Shown here: piece after piece, positions 8,364-16,928 of the stretch
Numbering within the stretch: position 1 is the stretch's first letter
Layout: each line of letters opens with the position of its first letter
NCBI GenBank assembly: GCA_023436805.1
Contig: JAEZHT010000038.1
Location: 1 to 49,303 of the forward strand
Direction of reading: 5' to 3'
Origin: Bacillota bacterium
GTDB taxonomy: Bacteria; Bacillota_I; Bacilli_A; Acholeplasmatales; UBA5453
DNA length: 49,303 nucleotides
The notes under the pieces: model-generated
Databases searched by the model: none
Told to the model about the DNA's origin: nothing
Seen by the model: the letters and a program-made list of their open reading frames with translations, nothing else
Translations under genes and position numbers: made by a program

Positions 8364-8600
8364 AATCAAGCGATGAACAAGAGTAGTAATTGGCAAGTAA
8401 CAGCTTAAGAGAACCAGTGGTTGGTGTGAACTGGTGCGTTATCCAATGAACGTGCTTGGGAGCTTTTAAATCGAAGTCTTGAGGTTTAAACGTAAGTCGG
8501 CGTTAACGATATGAGGGCTAGAGTTTTTTATGATTCTAGAACTAAGGTGGTACCGCGATATTTCGTCCTTAGCATATAATGCTAGGGACTTTTTATTTTA
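8364..8600 (+). promoter_or_regulatory. T-box riboswitch, arginine-type specifier (CGU), with terminator
   Basis: Stem I is closed by CAAGC with GCTTG. The specifier-loop E motif (AGTA on the 5' side, GAA on the 3' side) is followed by CGT at 8451-8453 and then G, in the same register as GAA-TGG-A of the tryptophan T-box elsewhere in this window. The T-box proper, AAGGTGGTACCGCG, is at 8544-8557. The terminator is GTCCTTAGCAT (8565-8575) against ATGCTAGGGAC (8579-8589) and a T-run. Uncharged tRNA-Arg would favour the antiterminator and switch on the transporter. Specifier assignment is inference from the loop geometry. Confidence 0.85.
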
Positions 8601-8626
8601 TAAAGTACCTCAAAACCCAAGAAAGA

Positions 8627-8708
8627 TTTAAACGTATACCGGCGTTAACGGTTCGAGTGTTGGAGTTTTCCAGAATCAAGGTGGCACCGCGGTTTATCCG
8701 TCCTTGGC
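8627..8708 (+). repeat. Partial second T-box: duplicated stem III-antiterminator region without terminator
   Basis: The segment from TTTAAACGTA to CGTCCTTGGCA is a diverged direct copy of 8484-8573 in the first T-box. It shares CGGCGTTAACG, a stem III remnant and the T-box AAGGTGGCACCGCGG (8678-8691). There is no second stem I or specifier, and the following sequence contains no partner for GTCCTTGGC, so no terminator hairpin forms. It lies between the working T-box and the first transporter gene. Confidence 0.8.
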
Positions 8709-8741
8709 AAATAAAAAAATCTTTTTTCACAGGAGGGTATT

Positions 8742-9542
8742 ATGAAAAAGGGATTATTCATCACAGCATTACTATTATTTGTAGGGATATTAAGCGGATG
8801 CAGCACATCTTCGAACATTTACACCTACATCATCGATGACGCTTATGAAGGCTACATCACACTCGGTACATCGGCGGATTACCCACCTTATGAGTGGCCA
8901 AAACAAGTCGATGGTAAAAATACTTTGGTAGGGATCGATATCGAAATCGCCAAAGAGATTGCTAAAGCATTAGGCAAAAACTTAAAAGTTGTCAATAAAG
9001 GGTTCGACTTTTTATTGGATGACTTAGAAAACGGCAAAGTTGATTTCGTTTTGGCAGGGATGACACCTACCGAAGAACGTGCACAACAAGTCGATTTTTC
9101 AATGGTATATTATGAAGCAACCCAAGTGATTCTCATTCAAAAGTCGATGGTAAATACCTATACATCGATTGCAGCTTTAGATCAAGCCAACATTCGTATT
9201 GGAGCACAAATGGGTTCAATCCAACAAGATTTGGCGAACGATACATTCTTTTTTGCTCAAAAATCATTCATTCAATCGATTCCGGATTTGGTCATGAGAC
9301 TGATGGATGGACAAGTAAATGCGGTCATTATGGAAAAACCAGTCGCGGATGGCTATGTTTTAAATCAAACTTCACTCGCGATTGCAGCCATTCAAATTGG
9401 TGACCCTGATGGTGGTTCAGCGGTAGCAGTTCAAAAAGGTAATACAGAATTGTTGAAAGTCATCAACACTGTATTAACCGAGTTGATTGAATCCGGTAAA
9501 ATGGATCAGATCGTTGCGGATGCCATCATCCTCAATAGCTAA
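8742..9542 (+). CDS. Amino-acid ABC transporter substrate-binding lipoprotein (probably arginine/basic amino acid)
   Basis: 266 residues with a lipoprotein signal ending in the lipobox ILSGC (C20). It is a family 3 solute-binding protein: TSADYPPYEW at the start of the mature domain, GIDIEIAKEIAKALGK, a central DFVLAGMTPTEERAQQVDFS, whose Thr/Arg usually hold the amino-acid backbone, and NAVIMEKPVADGYV. A strong GGAGGG precedes the ATG. First gene of a three-gene operon with permease and ATPase, controlled by a T-box whose specifier reads Arg. Arginine or lysine/arginine uptake is therefore the best inference. Confidence 0.88.
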   Translation: MKKGLFITALLLFVGILSGCSTSSNIYTYIIDDAYEGYITLGTSADYPPYEWPKQVDGKNTLVGIDIEIAKEIAKALGKNLKVVNKGFDFLLDDLENGKVDFVLAGMTPTEERAQQVDFSMVYYEATQVILIQKSMVNTYTSIAALDQANIRIGAQMGSIQQDLANDTFFFAQKSFIQSIPDLVMRLMDGQVNAVIMEKPVADGYVLNQTSLAIAAIQIGDPDGGSAVAVQKGNTELLKVINTVLTELIESGKMDQIVADAIILNS

Positions 9543-9544
9543 CC

Positions 9545-10222
9545 ATGAATTTCAGTTTTATATTTGATCCCTATTATTTGGGGTTACTCGCTAGCGGTTT
9601 AGCGATGACACTCATCCTAGCCGTGATTTCCGTCATCCTGGGTTCGATGTTGGGTTTAATTCCAGCGTTATTGCGTCTTTCTACTAATAAACCACTCCAA
9701 TACTTGGGCACCACCTATGTTGAAATCATCCGTGGGACCCCTTTATTGGTTCAAGTGTTATTGATATATTCATTCATAAAATTGCCTGTAACGCTATTTT
9801 TAGGCATTGATTTATCCTCATTTGTGCCAGGGATGCTGGCGCTACTCATCAATTCATCGGCGTATGTATCTGAAATCATCCGTGGTGGGATTTTGTCGGT
9901 GGATCGTGGCCAAACCGAAGCGGCACTCAGTTTAGGGTTTTCTAAATCCAAAACGATGCGTGTGGTCATTCTCCCACAAGCCATCAAACACATCATTCCA
10001 GCTTTAGGCAATGAATTTGTCACGATGATCAAAGAAACCTCCATATTCATGTATTTAGGTATCGCTGAACTCATGTATATGGCCTCGATGGTAAAAGCAG
10101 GCACGTATGCAGTCAAAGAGACGTATATCGTGGTTGCGGTTCTTTATTTTGCACTCACTTTTCCAACTGCGAAACTGATGGGTGCCCTTGAAAGGAGACT
10201 CAAGAAATCCGATGCCAAATAA
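9545..10222 (+). CDS. Polar amino-acid ABC transporter permease
   Basis: 225 residues, the usual length for HisM/GlnP-type permeases. About five membrane segments are visible, with TYVEIIRGTPLLVQVLLIY, AYVSEIIRGGILSV and the cytoplasmic EAA loop (QTEAALSLGFSKSKTMRVVILPQAI), which docks onto the ATPase. It starts two bases after the stop of the binding-protein gene and overlaps the ATPase gene by 11 bases, so translation is coupled. Probably works as a homodimer, since only one permease gene is present. Confidence 0.92.
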   Translation: MNFSFIFDPYYLGLLASGLAMTLILAVISVILGSMLGLIPALLRLSTNKPLQYLGTTYVEIIRGTPLLVQVLLIYSFIKLPVTLFLGIDLSSFVPGMLALLINSSAYVSEIIRGGILSVDRGQTEAALSLGFSKSKTMRVVILPQAIKHIIPALGNEFVTMIKETSIFMYLGIAELMYMASMVKAGTYAVKETYIVVAVLYFALTFPTAKLMGALERRLKKSDAK

Positions 10223-10958
10223 TCTATTTAAAATCGACCATCTATCCAAAGTGTTTTCAGATGGTACCATCGCGATTGACGATGTTTCCCTAGAATTAAA
10301 AAAGAACCAAGTGTATGTCATCATTGGACCTTCAGGGTCAGGTAAATCCACGCTATTGAGAACGTTAAACTTGATGGAAAAACCAACCAGTGGCCATATA
10401 TTCAAAGACAATCAAGATATCACATCAAAGTCTTACCCCATAGAAAAACACCGTGAACGTGTGGGTATGGTTTTTCAAAACTTTAACCTGTTCCCACACA
10501 TGACGGTGTTGGATAATATCAACAGTGCACAAATCCATGTTTTAAAAAGAGACATTCAAGCAGCCACTCAAGTATCATTAGGTTTACTTGAACAAGTGGG
10601 TTTACTTGAAAAGAAGCATCATTATCCCAACCAACTTTCTGGGGGACAAAAACAACGTATCGCGATTGCTAGAGCGTTATCGATGCACCCAGAAGTGATG
10701 TTGTTTGATGAACCCACATCCGCTTTAGATCCAGAAATGATTGGCGAAGTCCTTTCAGTCATGAAAAACTTAGTCCATTCTGGAATGACGATGATCGTCG
10801 TGACCCATGAAATGGGGTTTGCGAAAGCATTCGCCGATGAAATCATCGTGATGGATAAAGGTAAAGTCATTGAACAAGGCACACCTGAGGTTATTTTCAA
10901 TACCCCTATAGAACCCAGAACAGCAGCCTTTTTGAAAAGTGTGTTAAATCCGTTATAA
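10212..10958 (+). CDS. Amino-acid ABC transporter ATP-binding protein
   Basis: 248 residues from the ATG at 10212, which follows AAAGGAG; an upstream in-frame ATG within the permease gene lacks that spacing. Walker A GPSGSGKST (39-47), Q-loop (MVFQNFNLFPHMTV), ABC signature LSGGQKQR, Walker B VMLFDEPTSALDP and the switch histidine (VVTHEMGF) are all present. It belongs to the GlnQ/HisP/ArtP family and powers the adjacent permease. The last codons contain a consensus promoter for the next gene, so the operon probably ends here functionally even though no terminator separates it from yaaA. Confidence 0.93.
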   Translation: MPNNLFKIDHLSKVFSDGTIAIDDVSLELKKNQVYVIIGPSGSGKSTLLRTLNLMEKPTSGHIFKDNQDITSKSYPIEKHRERVGMVFQNFNLFPHMTVLDNINSAQIHVLKRDIQAATQVSLGLLEQVGLLEKKHHYPNQLSGGQKQRIAIARALSMHPEVMLFDEPTSALDPEMIGEVLSVMKNLVHSGMTMIVVTHEMGFAKAFADEIIVMDKGKVIEQGTPEVIFNTPIEPRTAAFLKSVLNPL

Positions 10959-10959
10959 T
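10932..10959 (+). promoter_or_regulatory. Internal promoter for yaaA
   Basis: TTGAAA (10932-10937), 16-base spacer and TATAAT (10954-10959) lie in the last codons of the ABC ATPase gene, 25 bases before the yaaA start. Confidence 0.7.
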
Positions 10960-10984
10960 GGTATGTGGACAAGGAGGTATGTCG

Positions 10985-11683
10985 ATGAAGATTCTATTCG
11001 CACCTGCCAAAAGCTTTCGTGAAGCCAAGCCGCATAATCACGATATAAACCTTCATAAACCAACCATGAATTTGGTAAAAACGATTTCTAAATGGTCAAA
11101 AACCAACCTATCTAAAAAGTTCAAACTCAGTGATGACCTTACAGAAGAAGTGTATGGGTTTTACAAGAACTTCACTAACAATCCAAGTTATGTTGCCATC
11201 GATTACTATTATGGTGAATCCTATAAGGCACTCAATACCGACATATTGGATGAAGGTTCTCGGCAATTTATGCATGATCATGTTTACATCATCGATGCGC
11301 TTTATGGCGTGATTCGTCCACTGGATTTGATCAAACCATACAGACTAGACTTTACAATTTCAGGGTTAGATTTGAATACCTTGTGGGTCCCACTGTTTGA
11401 GGAAAAGTTTAAAGGAGAGATGGAACCCATCCTCAGTTTAGCCAGTGATGAATTTACATCCAAAATCAGTCCGATTACTCCAGTATATGAAGTTCATTTT
11501 ATCGATTGTAAAGCCGGTAAATGTAAAGCCATTTCGGTCTTTAATAAGCAACAACGCGGGGCTTTATTGCGCCATATTGTTCTGAATAAAATCCAATCAA
11601 TTTCTGATTTACCTATGCTTTTTAACGGATACCAACTGCGTATTGAAGGGTTTCAACTGACCTATCAAAAATCAATCGATTAA
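10985..11683 (+). CDS. yaaA: Peroxide stress protein YaaA (DUF328)
   Basis: 232 residues from the ATG at 10985, eight bases after AAGGAGG; the ATG at 10979 is too close to that site. The family opening MKILFAPAKSF, the central YYYGESYKALNTDIL and DHVYIIDALYGVIRPLDLIKPYRLDF are clear. In E. coli YaaA limits intracellular free iron during hydrogen peroxide stress and has a DNA-binding fold; here the role is inferred from the family. It has its own promoter inside the ATPase gene and its 3' end overlaps that of convergent trpB by 12 bases. Confidence 0.9.
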   Translation: MKILFAPAKSFREAKPHNHDINLHKPTMNLVKTISKWSKTNLSKKFKLSDDLTEEVYGFYKNFTNNPSYVAIDYYYGESYKALNTDILDEGSRQFMHDHVYIIDALYGVIRPLDLIKPYRLDFTISGLDLNTLWVPLFEEKFKGEMEPILSLASDEFTSKISPITPVYEVHFIDCKAGKCKAISVFNKQQRGALLRHIVLNKIQSISDLPMLFNGYQLRIEGFQLTYQKSID

Positions 11684-12847
11684 CGTTTCACCCAAAAATC
11701 TCGCAATTTGTTTGACATCCTTGTCTCCTCGACCTGAAAGGTTGATGACGAGGATGTTTTCTTTTGGTAAAGTAGGTGCGAGTTTGATGGCGTAAGCCAC
11801 CGCGTGTGACGATTCAATCGCAGGGATGATGCCTTCGGTTTTGGTGAGTAACATGAACGCATCGACCGCTTCTTGATCTGTAGCGGAGACATATTGAACA
11901 CGATGAATGGATTCTAAATAACTATGTTCTGGACCAACACCAGGGTAATCTAACCCGGCTGAAATGGAATAAACTTCACTGATCGATCCATCGTTTTCTA
12001 ATAATACTTTGGTTTGCATCCCATGGATGATACCGGTTTTACCTAAAGTCATCGTAGCTGCGTGACGTTTGGTATCAATACCATCGCCCGCAGCTTCTAC
12101 ACCAATGAGTTTAACAGATGGGTTTTGAATGAAATCATAGAAGGCACCAATTGCGTTTGAACCGCCACCCACACAAGCGATGACGTAATCGGGTAGACGT
12201 TGTTCTTTGGCTTGTAGTTGGGCTTTGATTTCCTCACCAATGACTTTTTGAAACTCTCTGACCATGATTGGATAGGGGTGTGGGCCAACGGCAGAACCAA
12301 TCAAATAAAACGTGGTATCGAGTTCATTCGCCCAAGTGATTAATGCACTATCAACGGCTTCTTTAAGGGTTTTTAAACCTGCTTCAACGACAACCACTTT
12401 AGCCCCAAGCATCTTCATACGATACACATTTAAACTTTGTTTTTCAACATCCACCGCACCCATGTGGATTTCACAATCCATACCCATGAGTGCTGCAACC
12501 GTCGCTGTAGCTACGCCGTGTTGGCCAGCCCCAGTTTCAGCGATGAGTTTTTTGATGCCCATCCTTTTAGCCAATAATGCCTGACCCAGCACATTGTTAA
12601 TCTTGTGAGCACCCGTGTGGTTTAAGTCTTCACGTTTTAAGAAAATTCTCGCACCACCCAAGTGATCCGAAAGTCTTTTTGCTTCATAAAGTAATGAAGG
12701 TCTACCAACATATTCCTTTAAGTACTGTCTGTACTCCTCTAAAAAAGATGGGTCTTTCATCGCTTCTTCATAAGCTTTTTCTACTTTTTTGACCGCATCC
12801 AAAATCTTCCCGGGGACAAATTGTCCGCCAAAACTACCAAATTCCAT
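11672..12847 (-). CDS. trpB: Tryptophan synthase beta chain, orphan
   Basis: 391 residues from the ATG at 12847 after a GGAAAGG site. A longer open frame reaches into the T-box and is not the start. TrpB1-type features: FGSFGGQFVP, the PLP lysine in HTGAHKINN (K82), the catalytic Glu in ETGAGQHG (E104), a CVGGGSNAIGAF phosphate-binding loop and LSGRGDKD. It joins indole and serine to tryptophan. No trpA or other trp gene is adjacent, so the cell may salvage indole or hold trpA elsewhere. Expression is set by a tryptophan T-box, showing it responds to tRNA-Trp charging. Confidence 0.93.
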   Translation of the reverse strand: MEFGSFGGQFVPGKILDAVKKVEKAYEEAMKDPSFLEEYRQYLKEYVGRPSLLYEAKRLSDHLGGARIFLKREDLNHTGAHKINNVLGQALLAKRMGIKKLIAETGAGQHGVATATVAALMGMDCEIHMGAVDVEKQSLNVYRMKMLGAKVVVVEAGLKTLKEAVDSALITWANELDTTFYLIGSAVGPHPYPIMVREFQKVIGEEIKAQLQAKEQRLPDYVIACVGGGSNAIGAFYDFIQNPSVKLIGVEAAGDGIDTKRHAATMTLGKTGIIHGMQTKVLLENDGSISEVYSISAGLDYPGVGPEHSYLESIHRVQYVSATDQEAVDAFMLLTKTEGIIPAIESSHAVAYAIKLAPTLPKENILVINLSGRGDKDVKQIARFLGETLID

Positions 12848-12890
12848 AATAGACCTTTCCTTAAAGCCTAGAGTATTTGTATTTGAGTAT

Positions 12891-13158
12891 AAAAAAAGAG
12901 CACTCGTTGTATTGGGACGAAGTGCTCGTGGTACCACCCAAATTTGAGAATGATATTCTCCTTATTACAAAATACGCCATCATTGAAGACTTTAATATTT
13001 TTGCCTGATAACGTGGGCTACGGCATCGGATACTCTGATTTCCCCTAGCTTCTCATGAGTCCATTCATCCAGTTAGTCGGTATATGCATCTTTCACCATC
13101 ATGCACTCGCTAAATACGTTTACCTGAATTACTCATCTCAATCTTCGAATTTAATCTC
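12891..13158 (-). promoter_or_regulatory. Tryptophan T-box riboswitch upstream of trpB
   Basis: On the minus strand the leader holds a stem I with GAA followed by the specifier TGG and A (specifier at 13063-13061), an AG-rich distal region, and the T-box GGGTGGTACCACG (12939-12927). The terminator GAGCACT..AGTGCTC spans 12928-12898 and ends in seven T residues at 12897-12891. Uncharged tRNA-Trp would pair with UGG and the T-box bulge and allow read-through into trpB. This fills the 411-base gap between trpB and the next gene. Confidence 0.93.
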
Positions 13159-13187
13159 TTTATACGGATTATCAAAATCAAAATCAA
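13159..13187 (-). promoter_or_regulatory. Promoter of trpB leader
   Basis: Minus-strand TTGATT (13187-13182), 17-base spacer, TATAAA (13164-13159), immediately upstream of the T-box leader. Confidence 0.65.
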
Positions 13188-13258
13188 GTCAATTTTACAC
13201 GAATTTTGGATGATATTTATATCATGTTTTGTATAATGGTTGTATGAGGGGTGAGCTT

Positions 13259-14002
13259 ATGTCAAAAGCATTTCTATTTTTACAACAATTAGGACAATCC
13301 TTAGAAAAGGATCCAAACGTTTCATGTTTATTGGGTTTGGGGAGTATGTCTGAAATCAGTCGTATGGATGATTATTCAGATATGGATTTCTTTTTGATCG
13401 TTGAAACGGGACATAAACAAGACTATATCGATGATTTATCCTGGTTGGCGATTAAACCGATGGTGTTCCAATTTAAGAATACCAAAGATGGACATAAAGT
13501 ATTGTTTGATGACGATGTGTTCGCTGAGTTTGCTGTATTTGAAAAAGAAGAATTACCGGAGATTGCTTTTACAGAAGGCAAAATCATTTATGCCAAACCT
13601 GGATTTGATTTATCTTGGGTGATGCCTAAAAAGGTACCTTCAATGAAGCGTCGTTCGGTGGATTTTTTGGTGAATGAAGCACTCACCAATCTCTATATTG
13701 GTTTGAAACGTGATCACCGTGGCGAAACCGCTTCTGCATTCAGTTTCATCCAAGTTTACGCGGCTTCCTTGATTGTTGAATTATTTCAAGAAATATACTC
13801 GTCTAAACCAGCATTGATTGATCCATTTGTCTTTGAAAGACGAATCGAAAACCGCTTTACAAAAGCATTTGACGTTTTATCGAAAATTAAACAAGGCTAC
13901 CTAAACAACAAAGCATCTGCGAAAGCAGCGCTTGAGTTTTTAAATGAACACTTTAATGTAAACAAAGCGATGTATCAAGCCATTCTAGATTTATGTGTTT
14001 AA
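13259..14002 (+). CDS. Nucleotidyltransferase-fold protein (aminoglycoside adenylyltransferase-like)
   Basis: 247 residues from the ATG at 13259, preceded by GAGGGGTGAG and a TATAATGG -10. Residues 26-47 read GLGSMSEISRMDDYSDMDFF, the Gly-Ser and Asp-x-Asp (D41, D43) signature of the polymerase-beta-like nucleotidyltransferase superfamily. The C-terminal 120 residues are helical, as in AadK/ANT-type enzymes. The substrate is unknown; the family includes streptomycin and kanamycin adenylyltransferases but also many uncharacterised members. The third carboxylate cannot be assigned with certainty. Stands alone between the trpB T-box and a small membrane protein. Confidence 0.65.
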   Translation: MSKAFLFLQQLGQSLEKDPNVSCLLGLGSMSEISRMDDYSDMDFFLIVETGHKQDYIDDLSWLAIKPMVFQFKNTKDGHKVLFDDDVFAEFAVFEKEELPEIAFTEGKIIYAKPGFDLSWVMPKKVPSMKRRSVDFLVNEALTNLYIGLKRDHRGETASAFSFIQVYAASLIVELFQEIYSSKPALIDPFVFERRIENRFTKAFDVLSKIKQGYLNNKASAKAALEFLNEHFNVNKAMYQAILDLCV

Positions 14003-14095
14003 GTGATAAATGTGTTAAAAAGGAGCATCCATAGACTATGATGCTTTGGTCTTTGATATAATGAGAATACATATGTTAAAAAGGAGCAATCATCT

Positions 14096-14563
14096 ATGTT
14101 AAGTCTTGTACTACAAAAACAAAAAACGCCTAAGTTTATCATTTCATTTGTTATTTATAGCATTTTTTTCATCGTCATTTATTTCTTACTGGATACCTTG
14201 AATGGTGGCTATTTTGACATGGAAAGACAATATGGTGCGTATTTGGTCTACATCAATATCGCACTCAATATTGTGATGTCTTTGATGTCTGCATTCATGT
14301 TCAATTTATCGAGTGCTCTCGTGGATTTAACTAAAAAAGAAGGCAAAGGCACGTTTATGACGATGTTTTCTGTACTGTTTGGGGTGTTAACCTATGGGTG
14401 TACCTCATGCGTGATTGCTTTCTTTGCGGTGGTGGGCATAACCTTTTCAGTGGCAGTTTTACCACTGGCGGGTTTACCATACAAACTCATTTCAATGGCT
14501 TTATTGATCTTAGGTTTCTTTTGGTTATTGCGAGAGATTAAAAGAAGTCAATGTAAATTATAA
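14096..14563 (+). CDS. Small polytopic membrane protein with GCTSC motif
   Basis: 155 residues, four hydrophobic segments (about 14-32, 48-66, 90-120, 125-145). The third contains YGCTSCVIAFFAVVGI, a Cys-x-x-Cys inside or at the edge of the membrane, which could be redox-active or bind metal. Function unknown; no family recognised with confidence. AAGGAG precedes the ATG and a TATAAT box lies near 14057. It may share a transcript with the following cyclase gene (35-base gap), but I see no functional link. Confidence 0.6.
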   Translation: MLSLVLQKQKTPKFIISFVIYSIFFIVIYFLLDTLNGGYFDMERQYGAYLVYINIALNIVMSLMSAFMFNLSSALVDLTKKEGKGTFMTMFSVLFGVLTYGCTSCVIAFFAVVGITFSVAVLPLAGLPYKLISMALLILGFFWLLREIKRSQCKL

Positions 14564-14598
14564 ATAGTAGTATAATATAACCATAAGGAGGCGATGCT

Positions 14599-15714
14599 AT
14601 GCAACTGTATTATCAAACCGACGTCAGTTTTATGACCGCCTTTTTATTGATGTTGATATCGGTCATCGCCTATTTTCGCTTGAATCGGAAGGACCCGGTC
14701 TCCATTGGATACTTAGTGACTTCATGGATCATTGTGTTCATTTTACTCATTGAAGCTTACACCATCATCATCGATGGTCAAAATGACCCTACCTCTGTGT
14801 TTCTAGCCATTTGGTTAAATACCGTATTGTTCGCTGTGGGTCCAATTTTGACTTTATCCTGGTTTTATCTCATCCGTTCGATGTTCGCGCCTAACCTTAA
14901 GAAAAACAGTTGGGTGCACTACTTATTGTTTTTTCCCCAAATCATCAACCTCATGGTGGTCATTACCAACCCTTGGACCCATTTTATTTTTGATGTGATT
15001 GATGGACAATACGTCAGAAACTCAGGTTATCCAATCGTCACGATTGCTACCTATGTTTATGTCTTATTTTCACTGATTGTGGTTATACAAAACCGTAAAG
15101 CCATTATGAAACAAGACAAGATTTTATTGTTGGTTTCCACAACCTTACCGATGGTGGGTGGGGCAATTCAAGGGTCTTATTATGGTATCTTAACCATCTG
15201 GCCAAGTGTGGCTTTCGCACTGATTTTGATGTATCTATTCTTACAACAACGAGTCATTCATCTGGATTATTTAACTGGGGCTTGGACCCGTGAAACATTT
15301 TTTCTACACATCAATCGTTTGGCTAAAAAACAAAGCGATGAACCCGTGAATGCCTTATACTTTGACTTAGACCATCTCAAAGAAATCAACGACAATTATG
15401 GACATAAAGCAGGCGATCTCGCCCTCAAGAAAGTGGTTGAAATCGTTAAATCCGTTTTGAATAGTCACGATATCCTTGCCCGTTTGGGTGGCGATGAATT
15501 CGTTGTTTTATTGAAGGACCGTCCTGGCCTTGATTTGAAAACAATGATTTTAGAGATTCAAACCCAAATTTCACAATTTAATCGTGAAAAATATTTGGAG
15601 TATGAACTGGGTTTGTCGATTGGCTATGGTCGATTTGATGACAATTATGAACAATTCGATAAGTTTATGAATCATATCGACCAAATGATGTATAAACAAA
15701 AACATAAAAAGTGA
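14599..15714 (+). CDS. Membrane diguanylate cyclase (7TM sensor + GGDEF)
   Basis: 371 residues. The first 215 residues hold about seven membrane helices, resembling the 7TM sensor region of histidine-kinase and DGC families. The GGDEF domain follows: YFDLDHLKEINDNYGHKAGD (metal and substrate residues) and RLGGDEF (297-301), so two GTP can be condensed to cyclic-di-GMP. The autoinhibitory RxxD site expected before the motif reads NSHD, so product inhibition at that site is probably absent. A terminator follows directly. It is the first of two neighbouring cyclases and may supply the riboswitch system at 44-49 kb (inference). Confidence 0.9.
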   Translation: MQLYYQTDVSFMTAFLLMLISVIAYFRLNRKDPVSIGYLVTSWIIVFILLIEAYTIIIDGQNDPTSVFLAIWLNTVLFAVGPILTLSWFYLIRSMFAPNLKKNSWVHYLLFFPQIINLMVVITNPWTHFIFDVIDGQYVRNSGYPIVTIATYVYVLFSLIVVIQNRKAIMKQDKILLLVSTTLPMVGGAIQGSYYGILTIWPSVAFALILMYLFLQQRVIHLDYLTGAWTRETFFLHINRLAKKQSDEPVNALYFDLDHLKEINDNYGHKAGDLALKKVVEIVKSVLNSHDILARLGGDEFVVLLKDRPGLDLKTMILEIQTQISQFNREKYLEYELGLSIGYGRFDDNYEQFDKFMNHIDQMMYKQKHKK

Positions 15715-15717
15715 AAC

Positions 15718-15741
15718 AAGTCCGAAATTAAGGACTTTTTT
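15718..15741 (+). terminator. Intrinsic terminator after first cyclase
   Basis: AAGTCC (15718-15723) pairs with GGACTT (15732-15737), then T-run. Confidence 0.75.
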
Positions 15742-15821
15742 CATTATAAATAATATAAACTATTTTTTTCTTATGAAATGTGCTAAAATCCTTATACGTA
15801 CTTATAGTAAAGGGGGATAAC

Positions 15822-16928
15822 ATGAATAAATCCCTTCAAGATGAAATCAAGGCAAGTTATATCCATAAAAATGCCGATAACCTAGCGAAAGATTCACTTG
15901 AAAATTTACGAATGGTCTCTTTAGTATCGCTAGCCATCAGCGGTATTTTTACTGTTGTAACATTCTCTTTTTACCCTGAAAATATACTGGTTTATGCAAG
16001 TTTATTATATTTCTATCTCATGTTAATCACGTTTGCTTATTTGACCAATCAAATGTTAAAAACAGGTAAAATTAAACCGAAGAAAGTATATCGCATGACT
16101 TTAGAGTTTTTAGGGATGATGTCTTTAGGTTTGATATTCATCAGCATTTACGTCATCAATGACTTTTTAGCGATATTCTTCGTTTTATTTTTGGTTTTAT
16201 ACCCAACATTATTTTTGTTAAAAGAAGTTCATATGGTGGTATTTTTGGTCAGTTCAGGGATTGTTTTTCTAATCGCTTCTTACTTTAATCCAAGTCGACC
16301 GTTGTCGGTGTTTTACATCGATTTATATTTAATATCTACAGGGTTGTTGATCGGTGTACCCATCAACTGGATGGTGCTTAAATTACGACGAAAAGAGTTG
16401 TATATGAAAGAACTCTTTGTCGCTTATAGCCACTTGGATGAACTCACCAAATTACCCAACCGTCGTGCCTTTAATTTGCATATTGAAAAAGTGTTCAATC
16501 ACAATAAATCAAATGAAATCCCACTCGGGGTTGCGTTGATCGACATCGATGATTTTAAGCTTTATAATGACCATCATGGTCACCTTGAAGGGGATTTCAT
16601 CCTAGAAAAACTCGGTAATATCATTCAAAATCAAGTCAAATCTGATACGTTTTTTGCCAGATTTGGTGGTGAAGAGTTCATAGGTGTATTTACCAATCAG
16701 TCCATTGAAAGTATTTTGGAAGTGCTTTATAACATCAAAAAAGATTTGGATAAATTGAACATAATCAATGCCATAACGACACAAAAATTATCGGTTTCGA
16801 TAGGCATATGCAATGAAACTAATCTCACCAACACCAATTACATGAAAGTGATTGATAACGCCGATATCGCGTTATATAAGTCTAAAATTTATGGTAAAGA
16901 TAAAATCGAAATATATACAGAAGAATAG
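15822..16928 (+). CDS. Membrane diguanylate cyclase (GGEEF)
   Basis: 368 residues from the ATG at 15822 after AAGGGGG; the frame is open further upstream without a ribosome site. About six membrane helices (30-185) are followed by a GGDEF domain: DELTKLPNRRAF, ALIDIDDFKLYNDHHGHLEGD and RFGGEEF (GGEEF 282-286), all intact. Cyclic-di-GMP synthesis is expected. No RxxD I-site is visible before the motif. Its N-terminal sensor differs from that of the cyclase just upstream, so the two may answer to different signals. Separate promoter and terminator. Confidence 0.9.
   Translation: MNKSLQDEIKASYIHKNADNLAKDSLENLRMVSLVSLAISGIFTVVTFSFYPENILVYASLLYFYLMLITFAYLTNQMLKTGKIKPKKVYRMTLEFLGMMSLGLIFISIYVINDFLAIFFVLFLVLYPTLFLLKEVHMVVFLVSSGIVFLIASYFNPSRPLSVFYIDLYLISTGLLIGVPINWMVLKLRRKELYMKELFVAYSHLDELTKLPNRRAFNLHIEKVFNHNKSNEIPLGVALIDIDDFKLYNDHHGHLEGDFILEKLGNIIQNQVKSDTFFARFGGEEFIGVFTNQSIESILEVLYNIKKDLDKLNIINAITTQKLSVSIGICNETNLTNTNYMKVIDNADIALYKSKIYGKDKIEIYTEE

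Noticed and set aside
8579..8839. Open frame of 86 codons upstream of the binding-protein gene
   Set aside because: It runs through the T-box terminator and the duplicated T-box and then overlaps the lipoprotein gene in another frame; it has no ribosome site.
12848..12937. N-terminal extension of trpB by 30 residues
   Set aside because: The extra codons are translated T-box and terminator sequence; the ATG at 12847 has a ribosome site and starts the conserved protein.
14015..14096. Repeated TGTTAAAAAGGAGCA at 14010-14025 and 14074-14090
   Set aside because: Two copies of a Shine-Dalgarno-like context; the first may be a relic of local duplication, but nothing more can be supported.
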